Position numbers and translations under genes: made by a program. A stretch of DNA of 64,000 nt from Fagopyrum homotropicum (taxonomy: Eukaryota > Streptophyta > Magnoliopsida > Caryophyllales > Polygonaceae), in assembly GCA_033239125.1 (NCBI GenBank), contig BSWB01000005.1, positions 48,096,993 to 48,160,992 on the forward strand, given 5' to 3'. Under the pieces are notes generated by a model, which had not been told where the DNA came from, made no database searches, and worked only from the letters and a program-made list of their open reading frames with translations. This document shows, piece by piece, positions 33,149 to 44,301 of this stretch (position 1 is its first letter; each line of letters begins with the position of its first letter).

Positions 33149-33188
33149 TTTGCTCGGGGACGAGCAAACCTTAAGTATGAGGTATTTT
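33149..33188 (+). promoter_or_regulatory. Terminal hairpin and primer site before LTR-C
   Basis: Perfect stem TTTGCTCG-GGGA-CGAGCAAA (33149-33168), 4 nt, AAGTATGAGG (33173-33182), then LTR start at 33189. The stem differs from A, B and D at paired positions on both sides, so pairing is kept. Confidence 0.8.
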
Positions 33189-34994
33189 TGATAACACGAT
33201 TTATGACTTAGATTTAGGTAATCATTTAGATAGATTTCTCACTCATTCATGCATGGTTTAGCACTAGTTCACGACGTTTGCACTCAATTCACGTATTTTG
33301 TCGAGATAGACGTCTACACGGACTTTTGCATTGCTTCGTAGGTATTTTGGGAGATTTAGGAGCTTAATCGATACGTTTGAGGATCGTTCATCAAGATGAC
33401 ACACCCTCGGACTCATTAGGATGCAAGCTAGAGGCTCAGGAGGACTCATGGAACCTTGTCAACACAAGGTTTGCACCAAATCGAAGCTTAATGATCCAAG
33501 GCAAGGCTGAAGCACCAAACCACGGTTCACTGGCACTTCCACGGCCGTGGAACCAACCGTGGTTTCTGCCAGACGGTTGTGACAGCTGTGCCACGATCTC
33601 TTGGCCCTCTATTGCAAGGTTGTAGTATAAAAGTGGTCCTGTAAGGCTGAGAGAAGGCATCTTTGGATAATCCAATCAAATCCACATTCTCTCTCCCACA
33701 CTCTCAACAAGAAGATTCTCTCAAGGAGAGAAGAGCACCATAGGAGAAGAGAAGAAGAACACACCATTGCTAGACTTTGATAGCTTTTGTAGTGAAGAAT
33801 TTCGGAATCGATTTCTAGAGTTGTATGAACCATTTAAACCTTCTTTTGGAAGGGTTGTGAGTCATTCTAATCTTATTTTCAGCTTGGTTTTGTTTGCTTC
33901 ACTTTTGCATCTCTTTCTCTTCATTGTCTTGCAAATGGAAGCTATGATTTTATGCTTGATGATTTCGATTGTTATGGTGAATATTGTAGGCTAAATAGAT
34001 GCGATTCTAGGGTAAGGAAAGGATGGTTGTGGCTAGGACTATGATAGGATGGACTTAGATTTGCCCTTGGATGAGTCACTCACTTGAACGAAACCTCTGT
34101 TAGGGACCACGGTTTGTTCTTGCCAGTCCACGGCCGTGGACTTGGTAGAACAGCCCGTGATTCTCCCTGGTTCGATGGATCTAGTTTTAGATTGTTAGAT
34201 TGTTGAAATCCTAGTGTTTGTTGAGATAAATCTACCCTAGGGTGACCTAGTGTTAGCAACTAAATGTTAGAAGAAACCTACCCGGTGATTCTTACTCTTA
34301 GATTTCAAAGATGACAAATCCTAGATAGTGGTGAGCCTCATAAGCCGCCATTGGACTAAGTGTGCTAGGATAGTTGTTTAGGACTAACCCTTTCGAGACT
34401 TACCCGGTGAGGATAGGTTAGATCCCTAGGCGATAATCCGGTTTGTGTAGAATTCCATCCCTTAGGTTCTTAGAGACTTACCCGGTGATGAGACCTTAGG
34501 GACGGACTAGTGGACCATGAGACCTACCCGGTAATTGATCCCAATCTAGAAACACTCACTCCCAACATATCATAGTTAATCCAAGGAATGATTAGATAGC
34601 TTGAGTCCTATGCCATAACCGGAACTTCCAACCCCTAGAATCCGCTTTTCTCTCTTGATCTCGTATCTCGTTTTAGCTTGTTTGTTTGTTTCGATTTTGT
34701 TAGCATAGTTGATTGTTTATTTCGCATGATTCGTGATCCTTGATTGATCACCTAAAACCCACCAAAAACATTTGAGTTTTTCATTTCTTTATTCCCTTTT
34801 CTTTTCTTAGGCTTAGATCTTCACTAAACTTAATCACTAATCGATTCAATCTCACCTTAGTCTTTGTGGTCGACCTCGGAATACTATTCCTACTACAAAC
34901 ATCCCGTACACTGCGGGTTCGCTAGGAGTTAGTAGAAATATAACGAGTTTACAAATTTAAAACCTATTGCGTATCACACATCCTGAGCGTAACA
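33189..34994 (+). mobile_element. 3' LTR of element C (about 1806 bp)
   Basis: Starts TGATAACACG, ends GAGCGTAACA. A palindrome group lies at 33518-33562 (CCACGGTT, CCACGGCCGTGG 33539-33550, AACCGTGGTT) and the TATA box TATAAAA at 33626-33632. The three-part module is at 34107-34161, 481 nt downstream, and CCGTACACTGCGGGTTCG near the end. Its right end abuts minus-strand pol of element G, which it interrupts. Confidence 0.88.
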
Positions 34995-36660
34995 ACTCTC
35001 TCAAATCTAGGTCTGACGGTACACAAATACGTCTCTGACGTCTCAACAATCCGTCTGCTCCTGTGGCAAACTGCAGTGCCTCTCCTCGGGCCATCCTGTC
35101 CCGAATCCTCGTCAAAATGGGACATCCCTCCTGCTTCCGTCGGATCTCTCCGAACAGGTCAGGTAATATCTCTAACTCGGACAAGTGACAATCCATATCC
35201 GGAAACCGGATATCCATCTCCAACTCTATCAAATCCCTCTGCAACTGAGTCTGAACTGTAAGCCGAGCTATAGCCTCCTCTCGAGGAGTCCTCATACTCA
35301 AAGCATCGGCGACCACATTCGCCTTCCCTGAATGATACAAAATCTTCAAATCAAAGTCCTTAATCAGCTCTAACCATCTCCTCTAGCGGTTATTCAACTC
35401 CCGCTGAGTGAATATGTACTTCAGACTCTTATGGTCTGTGAAGATTTGGCACGTGGCCCCGTACAAGTAGTGTCGCCATATCTTCAGGGCATGAACCACT
35501 CCTGCTAGCTCAAGATCATGGGTGGGATAATTATCCTCGTACGGCTTCAGTTGTCGTGAAGCGTACGCAATAACCCCACTCCTCTACATCAAAACGCACC
35601 CCAAGCCTAGCTTGGAAGCATCACTATACACTACGAAATCCTCTACGCCCTCTGGCTGGGCTAATAAAGGAGCGGAGGTCAACCTCCTCTTCAGCTCCTC
35701 AAAGCTGTGCTGACAATGCTCGGACCACACGAACCTGGTAGACTTCCTCAGCAAGGAAGTAAGTGGCCGTGCAATCACGGAGAAACCCTCAACAAACCGG
35801 CGGTAATATCCCACTAAGCCCAAGAAACATTGCACCTCCTTGACCGTCCTAGGAGGCGGCCATGAGGAAACGGTCTCTATCTTCGCCGGGTCAACCATGA
35901 CACCCTCGGCAGAAACTATGTGACCTAGGAATGCCACCTCGGACATCCAAAACTCGCACTTAGAGAGCTTTGCATAAAGCTCTCTATCTTGTAGGACTCG
36001 AAGCACCGTCCTCAGGTGTCATGCATGCTCCTCTCTACACCGAGAGTATACCAAGATGTCGTCTATGAACACTACCACAAACTGCTCTAAGAAGTCGATG
36101 AAGATGCCGTTCATCAACTCCATGAAGACGGCACGTGCGTACGTGAGCCCAAATGGCATCACGACAAACTCATAATGACCGTATCTTGTCCTGAATGCCG
36201 TCTTCGGCCCGTCCTCCTCTCTCACCCTCAGCTGGTGGTATCCCGACCTCAAGTCGATACGTGAAAACACGGAGGCTCCTTGCAACTAATCTAGTAAGTC
36301 ATCTATGCGCGGTAGAGGGTACTTGTTCTTGATGGTAACCTTATTCAATTCCCGGTAATCAATGCATAGCCTCAAAGACCCGTCCTTCTTCTTAACGAAG
36401 AGGACCGGTGCACCTCAAGGGGAAACGCTCGGGCGTATAAAACCCCTCACGGCTAACTCCTCGAGCTGCTTCTTTAGCTCCAGCATCTCGATCGGCGCCG
36501 TGCGGTATGGAGCCTTGGAGATCGGCCTCGTGCCGGGCTCCAACTCATTAGAAAAATCAATGCTCCTCTGTGGGGGTAAGTCGGGTGGGTCCCCGAAAAC
36601 ATCCTCAAACTCACATGCTACGGGGATCTCCACTAGTGATGGTCCTGTCTCCTCCATGGC
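34995..36660 (-). pseudogene. pol: RT, RNase H and start of integrase of element G (chromovirus)
   Basis: Read on the minus strand. RT blocks include FSRIDLRSGYHQLRVREEDG and the catalytic FIDDILVYS (about 36060). RNase H carries VYSDASKLGLGCVLM (about 35600). The pre-integrase spacer reaches SGKANVVADALS. Frame breaks and stops split it into several pieces (for example near 36290, 36010 and 35580). It ends at 34995 just before the integrase zinc finger, where LTR-C was inserted. Integrase and the 3' LTR of G are not in the window. Confidence 0.85.
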
Positions 36661-37230
36661 ATAGCACCAGAAGGCCTCGCATCCTTGCCCGATAATCTCG
36701 CGGCTCGGACCGCGCTAATGATGGTACCGGTCTTTCCGAGGTCCCAACCTCGGAAAATCACCTCGTGTCGCGTCTCTATAGTGACCGTCACGGTCCTCCG
36801 GCTGATGTCTAACACGGCTCGGTGGCAGTCCATCCAATCCATCCCAAGGATGACTTCTTCATGCACTAGGTGCATGACATAGAAGTCGGCTAACCAATCA
36901 CGGTTTCCCAAACGTATGGGACAACCGTGTACCTCTCGGGTACCACTAATCCTACCCCCATCGGGTAACCCCAAAACAAAGGATATCCCCTCTACCGTAA
37001 CTAAGGACAACCTAGCTACACAATCATAGGATATAAGAAAGTGCATAGCACCCGTATCAATTAAAACTCGGACCGAAATGCCGTGAATCTGAATAGTACT
37101 TGTAGCTGCTGGCACTGCTGGATCAGCAGCACTCCTCAACTCGAAAACCCTAGCCTGTGTGCCTCTGGTCTCCAAGGTACCTCCACCACGGCCTCTATCT
37201 CGGCCTTGTCCCTAGGCTGATCCCTGGGTA
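36661..37230 (-). pseudogene. Protease domain of element G
   Basis: VLIDTGAMHFLIS carries the catalytic DTG. The usual Thr-His of the element-E motif (DTGATHS) is Met-His here. Followed by VILGMDW, the second half of the fold. It is homologous to the element-E protease. Confidence 0.78.
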
Positions 37231-38580
37231 CGAGTCTGACCTTGACCCCTCTGTTGAAAACCCGGAGACTAAAATTGTGGCGGCCTCTGGCTGCCCCTTG
37301 CTACACCAGCAGGTGAAGAACCCTGCTGTGACTGGGACTTGCCTTGACGGCAAAAAGCGGCTCGGTGACCCATCTGACCACAAGTGAAACACGCCACAGG
37401 TGGCTTCCTACAAGTACTCTTCATGTGCCCATATCCTCCACAACCGTGACACTGTGGTCCCCGACCGGGCTCTTGCATCGACTACTATGGACCGGAACGT
37501 CCTTGTGTTTGGCTGCGTCCCTGCCCTGAGGGTCCTGCCCTTGAACTGGCTGGTAAAGTCCTTTGTCTCTTGTCCGGCCCGCCGGACTGTGCCGCTCTTC
37601 TAGTTCCAAGGCGGTCTCTCTCATAGGCCGAAGCTCGGTCCTGGTACTCCGTCAATGAGGCACAACGAAATCCCGCAAGGTGAGCACGAGTGGACTCCCT
37701 CAGTCTCCTAGAAAAGAGGTAGACGTGATGGTCCGCTGGGGGTGCAGCGGGTCCCAACAAAGCTAACTCCGCCCGAAAACATCTAATCGCCTCCATGACT
37801 GGAATGTCCTCAAATCCCGCCTCTAAGAAATCCTGGACTTTGTCTCTCCATAGTGAATCTGGGCAGAATGTCTCTCTAACGAGACTCAGTAGCTGATCCA
37901 TCCTAGTCACACATCCTCTAACGGTCCTCCACCGATACTGGGCCTCCTCTCGAAATAACGTATGGACTATCTGCACCTGTCTCTCCTCTGGAAAACGGAT
38001 CGCCTCTAGTGCCGACTACACATGCCCAATCCAATGCTCAACCTCCAACCCTACCTTCCCATCGAAGTAGGGTACATGCTGTTGGTTGAAAGCCTTCAAC
38101 CATGAATCAGGTCTAGGAGACCTCAACTCATCTCTAGCAACCTCTATAACCGGCTCGGGTGCAACTGCCGCTGGTGCAACCACCTCTGGTGCGGCTCTAA
38201 TGGAAGTAACTCTCTGTGAGACCTTAGCTGATCTCGCAGGTGCAGGTGCCTGTCCTGAATGCCTCCTCCACTCGACCTACGTAGTCTGCAAATACAGTAG
38301 CTCCAATAGATGGTCCCCCTGTCCTAGCAGATGGGGAACTATGGGCTCCGGACCTAACAACTGTCCTATCTCTAACCTCGGGAATGACGCTCTCAGCTAC
38401 GTCCTCCACGGGAATCTCAACTGCTGGCGGATCCACTGCGGGTGGATCCGCAATGGGGATACATCCCCGGCCTCTCGTGCTTGGGGGTCTCCCTACCCGT
38501 CCCCGTCTCTGGGCGGTAGGTGGAAGAGGGGGTCTACCCCTGGTGGGTCCTACGTAAGCGGTGGCTCTCGTACGTGCCAT
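37231..38580 (-). pseudogene. gag: gag of element G with two zinc knuckles
   Basis: Starts at 38580 (MARTRAT, as in element E). The capsid-like region (about 37976-37600) has FLEAGFEDIPVMEAIRCF and HHVYLFSRRLRESTRAH. Two CCHC knuckles follow: CHGCGGYGHMKSTC and CFTCGQMGHRAAFC (about 37450-37370). Frameshifts near 38225, 37980 and 37480 break it. Confidence 0.82.
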
Positions 38581-38945
38581 CTGATAACGTATGACGTATA
38601 TTTATATAAATACGTATGTACTACTTATGAATTTAAAATGATAATAATTCATAAAAGCATGATGGTAACCATAATCGAAAAGTACAACCATGGCCCATAA
38701 GCCCAATCACCCTAAGGTCATACACATAACTAGATACATACAAGTCCACAAAATATCCTAAGGCCGTACATAAATATATGACTATGTAATAATATATATA
38801 TACATCAATCAAATCCAGAAATCTATATCGCCGAGCTTTGCGTGAGGAGTGGTGGTCCCGTACATTCTAACCCAATCCCAACTCATGCATATGATTTTGA
38901 AAACGAAAAAGTCAGAACCCGTGGGGTTCTGTTTATTCTTCATTC
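38581..38945 (-). other. 5' leader of element G, primer site deleted
   Basis: It resembles the leader of element E (a GTTCTG...GGTT block near 38915), but the primer site and the end of the LTR are missing. Leader sequence runs straight into LTR interior at about 38946. Confidence 0.55.
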
Positions 38946-41312
38946 GACCCTCGGCTGTCCACTCCTCCACCTCACTCGGCGGCATTCCTAACCTACAGGG
39001 CGTCTACACAAACGGTTTAAAACCGTTGGCTCATATTCTAAGCATTAGAAACGGGGTGAGAAGAACAATCACAAACAATCATCATAAACACACACGCATC
39101 ATACCACAAGGCATACAAATCCGGTTTATTATCTTTATTATTATTAAGTCATATCCCGTTCTAGTTCAACTTCTTTTGTGACACGAGAATCTCCTGAAAC
39201 TCGCCTCGGTCCCCACTTACCAGCATGGAACGGTGCGGATGCCTCCGACCGTCTGACCAGCACGGGCTAGTCGCCGAGAACCTCCTAGCTCTCGCAAGAG
39301 GTTATCAGTGATGTCACCGCCCGTTATCATACACTTGGGTCAAATAATATAAAGTCGGTGATCCTATTACCGGTTTAGTTGTTTATCAACATTCAACAAT
39401 AACACACACACACACACCACCTCACACACACCGATGCTAATACGCAAAATACAAACTAAGTAAGTCCGGAGACTTACCTCTCTTGAGGTAACTCGAATAA
39501 ACCACTCTCAACTTCCCGCAGGAAAACGCCCAAAGCTTGCCCAAACGAGGCACTATCAATAACCGACTAAAAGCTAAAAGTTCTCGGACTTCTAGTTTCC
39601 AACATATATAAATATGATATCTACTCTAGCATGCTAGGTCCATTTTATAATCCCGAAGGTCATCCTAAGATCATAGATAAGATAATTCCATAAGTTCAAT
39701 ACCCCAACCCTAAAACTTATGATTCAGGGCCACTACATGGCATTTGCTCTACGATATGCTAAGTTCATCTAACATGTTATACTACCATTATCGAACTAAC
39801 GAAGGAGAGTACTCACACGAGATCCAAGGTGAAGCACGGTCCACGGAGTTAAGAACGAGTTCGATTGCTCCTATTGGGCGCTTCCGGATCTAAGGACAAA
39901 ACTAACCAAAATTAGCTTAAACGCTAATTTTAAAAAGGAAGGTTTAGCGCATAAATGTTTTCCAATGAAAACTCTGTTTTCCAAAACCGAGGTTAAACTC
40001 GTTAAAACCATTTCCGGGTAAATTATCCAAAATGGAAGGTTGATAGAAAAACCGAAATTCTAATTTATCCAACAATCGAGTTAAACCCATCAAAGACACC
40101 AAAAATACTTGTAAAGGAGTTGAGTCACAAATCTTAACAAAATTAAGGGTTTAATAATATTAATAATTTACTGCAGGATATAAATGTTCCCTTTCCAAAG
40201 TTTTTGGGTCAAAACTGCAATTACACAGAAAATCGGCACAAACTGTAATTATCCAAAAAAATAGGGTCACAACAAGAATTAGGTGCAAATAGAGGGGCAA
40301 TTTACAAATAAAAATCAAGCCCTATTCAGCCTACTGTAACACGATAGGAGGCAGGCAGAGGAGCTTGCGGCAGCGGCCAGGCGGAGGGAGAAGAAGGCGA
40401 CGGCGTCCCGGTGGCGGTTCCGACGGCGGTCAGCGGCGTCTCCGACGGCGGCCCTCACCGCATATAACAAACAAGGTGGCCGATTAGGGAAGGAGAGGAA
40501 AAGAGAAAGGATGGGGAGATAGGGCGGCCACCAACCGATCCGACAGTCCAGGCGGCCCGAGGCGGGGGAGGCTGCGTCTACTCTTCCTGGCGGCTCTTAG
40601 CGGCGCTATAGGCGGCTGCTACCAGACCCGGCAGCCATTGATAAACAGCAAAGAAGATGAAGAAGAAGAGAAGGGAAAAGGGGAGATGCAGCTCACCAGT
40701 TCCGGCGGGCTGAGGCGAGGCGGGGCGCTGGTTCTCCGGCCGGCGTCGTCTCCCGGAGGCAGAGGCGGGCTGAGAGAGAGTTGAGGGAGAGACGTGCAGA
40801 GAGAGAGTTGAGGGAGAGGGGAAACGATAGAATAGGGAAAGGAAGGCTGGGTTTGAGTTTTGTCATCAAGAGGGGAGTAGAGGAGGCTAGGGTAGGTGAG
40901 CAGCTACAACAAAGGAAACGAGGAGACACACCTCAATAACTCCTTCAGCATGCCAGGCGGGAAAAAGAGAAGGGAAGAAAAGAAAGAAAGAAAAAGGAAT
41001 GAAATTAAATAAAAGAGTAAATAGGAGGGATTATATTTATATATATTTCTTTTTTTTGAAAAAGAAACTAACTCGATTTACATTTGGAACGGGATTTCCC
41101 GGATGGGTAAATCCCGAATTCCGACATAATTAATTTAATAAAATACGGGAATACATAATTGTATCCCTAAAATAATATAATACCCGGAAAAGTTATTTTT
41201 AAAATCTCTCTATATATATATAAAATACTTTATATAAGAACTCGAGCTATAGCGAATCGAGGGAAGGGGGAAAGACAACGTCGGAATGCACCCGAATAAA
41301 CGGGGCGTTACA
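38946..41312 (-). mobile_element. 5' LTR of element G, truncated at the gag side
   Basis: On the minus strand it begins TGTAACGCCCCG (41312) and carries a GC-rich stretch (about 40330-40930) at the same distance from the start as in LTR-E and LTR-H. Blocks shared with LTR-E and F include AATTAGC...GCTAATTTT (about 39915) and the TGACATCACTGATAACC-like block near 39310. The minus-strand end of the LTR is deleted. Confidence 0.75.
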
Positions 41313-44275
41313 CCGTATATCCACATCGAAGGAAATAGAAGAAAAGGCTATGATCTTGTAGAAATCAACTTTATACTAACGAGTAACAACAAAGAATTTA
41401 CACATAGGGGTGACTAGTTGACTAGCTGACAGATAAGAAGAATAACCACACAATTATAAAAGACTTTTATCAACATCTGGACCCTGCAAGAAATCAACTA
41501 CGACAATAGTGAAATTAAATCAAAAAGGAGTGTTAATAAAACTGAACAAGTTGAAGTTAGTAACTCTAATTAATTTTAAGAAGAAAATTCGGGCGATCGG
41601 ATTTGACTCCTTAATTACTAATTGTAAAGAGGATTGTTATGAGCAATTGTCCTCCTACTAGCTAAGGAAAATTTGACATATCACAATTAACACGGAATGG
41701 AGACTCACAATTTAGTGTAAGGGCGAGAAGTAGACTTTACACGCCTGGAGACGTTTTGTCTTCTTCGAAGATATAAGATTTTCGGAAGAAATCACAACGC
41801 TAGTATCAAAAGGATTGACGCCATGTGGCATAGTCAACAGAGTTTTTGGAGGAAGTATTTCAAACAACGCCGATTAAGGAACATGTGTATGTGAGAATAG
41901 TGTGGTGGACTCAAGAGTCTGGGGTAACCTCTACATTATAACAAGTCTTAAGTCATAAACACCCGCAATCCATACAAGAAGAACAGTAAATAGAGAATAA
42001 TTAAGGTCATAGGAACCGCAAGGAAGTGCTTACAAGCTATCATAGGAGACTCGAAGGAACTATTTACGCTTGATAAGTGACAAAGTTGGATTCAACTGTG
42101 TGGTATGTAAATCGAGTAAGTGGTGCTTACAAGAAAATTCAATGTCAATAGAGGTATGTGAAGAGTAAGTTCAGGATGTTCAGGTAAGTCAACTATAGAC
42201 TGGCTGACAACATTTAAGAATGTGTAAGTGTTGTTTAGTATTGACGGATTATGTACACATAAGAAGAGATAATTATGATTGAGGATTATCGAAGTAACTA
42301 TGCCGAAGCCTGGTCGATTTCCTCAAGGAGGCAACAACAACCTTCTTGGATTAACTAAAAGTATAAATAGAATCGTGTTAGGGATTACTGGCTGGTTAAG
42401 ATCAAACTCTGGTCGAGCCACAGAGTTTGGATCCGTCTTAGAAGAATTAAGAAAGTAAACTGAAGAGGTTGTTTTTCAATCTTTATTTTTATTTCAGGTA
42501 GGCGAGTAAGGAAAATACCTGGTACTCCATCTGGATAGGACTAATAGGGTAATTAAGAGAAAGAGTTTGGGGTCAATCACTGTGGACACATAGAAAATGT
42601 CCTTATGATTAATGGGTGATAACAAAATTATCACAGTAGCACAGCGGAAGCGTGGTGGGTCCTAACCCACAGAGTAGGAAGTTCATTGGTATAGAAAAAC
42701 GACGTGTCGAGTTTAAGATGATGGTAGTTGGTGAAATGCGTTTTGATGAGAACAAACATGAGATGGGCTATGCGGAGCGACTATAAATTTTGTTGAAAAA
42801 TTTTACCACCATCAAGGTAGACGGGAAGGTACCTACATGTAGAGGTTATGGAAAGAGAGTGGTACCCTATTATGGGTTCCGGTGAAACATGACAACTTTG
42901 TCACATGTCGACAGATAAGAAGTCTTGCGAATTAATACCTAAAGGAGTATTCGAGAGTGTATTTCCATTGGAGGGAGAAAATAATTAACGATATTATTAA
43001 GGTATTGTGCGTGGTCTGTACTAGAAAACTCAAAGTGCGTAACCACCATTCTGGGTCGAAAGATACAAAAGAAAGAGAAGTGACAAGAGTATAGTTGCAA
43101 CCATGTAACCTTACTCAAAGAAAACATAATCTTGGAGTGGAGTACGTAGAGTTTGTATCGGAACCGAACCGAGTAGCGTTCGGCGTTAGAGAAATATTCT
43201 CGGTCCAGTATATGTGAGGATATAAGAGTGCAATACTAATGGTGCGTTAGCAGTTATCGAGTAGTTATGATCAAACGATGGTGATGTGAGATCACCTTGT
43301 GTCTAGGGTTGTCATTACGGATACATTCTATATCACCTAAGATCTTGGCTACTACATAAGAAATTTGAGTTGAGTCAAAGATCTATAAAATAATATGATG
43401 ACGTCGATAGAACACAAAGATTTACCACCAGATTTTGTTTATTAAGTTATATCAAGTTTAAGACCAAAAATGAGCAGATGATGAATCTTTTATGGAAGAA
43501 CCATATGATTGAGTCATATTAGGAGACAAGACCAAGTGAGTTGTGAGAGAACTAGTCTTAAGCACTTAGTAAAGTGCCGGGAGATGTATAAGGGGGATAT
43601 CCTAGATCGGTTACTCGGAACCTTCTTAGAAGACCAGAGGAAAAGGAATTAAAAAAAAAAATTACCTCAAGAAGGTCATCAAAAGATCTAGAGGTGAGTT
43701 ATGTAAGGCAACCTTGTGAGACCGTGCAAGCGGAATTGAAAGTGATTGATGGACTAGTATGCCTCACCCTATTGAGGAGAGCAACCCCATTGGTCCACTG
43801 ATTTGGTTAGAGGGAATACCTACTAGACACGAGTTAAGTCCTCAAAATACAGGATTGGACAGTTGGGCTGAACGATACCGGTGAGATCGCCGATAACCAC
43901 TCTAGAACGTGGTAGCAAGCGCTTGTGATGTAAGTACATGAAAAGATTTTTGGAGTCGGTGATTCTATGAAAAGCCAACGAGGCTACCTGTGATACTGCG
44001 GATAGTGTGAGACGTAACTGTCTAGAAACCGATACATAGATAAATGTAACATTGAAAACGACTAGATAGGGATTGACCCTGTAATTATGTGATATTGTTT
44101 GACTACATGTTTATTTAATGCTTGAGTCCTTAGTCAATGGGGTGTGTTTCATATGTAACCCATGATGTGAGGGGCACTTATATGTGAAAACGACGAGACT
44201 TTTGGGTAGTGATTAGATCACCCGATTAGTGCCTTAAAAGCTGACCTTATGACCGTCTTACCCTAAGTTTCGGGG
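41313..44275. other. Unrecognised 3-kb interval, probably internal DNA of element H
   Basis: No ORF longer than about 60 codons and no pol or gag motif that I can see on either strand. It is bounded on the left by the outer edge of LTR-G and on the right by the polypurine tract and LTR of H, so it is most simply the 3' internal part of H, either extremely decayed or noncoding from the start (as in large non-autonomous LTR derivatives). Confidence 0.45.
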
Positions 44276-44301
44276 CGAAACTTCTTTTAAGGGGGAACTG
44301 A
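44276..44301 (+). promoter_or_regulatory. Polypurine tract of element H
   Basis: GGCGAAACTTC, then TTTTAAGGGGGAACTGA, directly before TGTAACACCC. The same arrangement stands in reverse at the end of element E (51519-51545). Confidence 0.75.

Larger units (their letters stand above)
31521..33188 (+). other. 3' noncoding region of element C
   Basis: Family C has no ORF2: the post-pol motif (31546) is followed within 400 bp by the internal hairpin (31924). The conserved core begins at AGTAACTCGGCAC (32529) and runs to about 32715 with GGTATGTGTG and a GTACACC end. CCATCCGGGAATAGG (about 32377), the AACATCACTATGAAGGTGAT block (about 33043) and the terminal hairpin match the order in A, B and D. 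A GC-rich inverted repeat CTAGCGGCGCCTAG lies at about 31760. Confidence 0.75.

Noticed and set aside
33767..33994. 75-codon ORF in LTR-C with hydrophobic C-terminus
   Set aside because: LTR sequence only; the hydrophobic stretch also occurs in the joined ORF at 24329 because the LTR is repeated.
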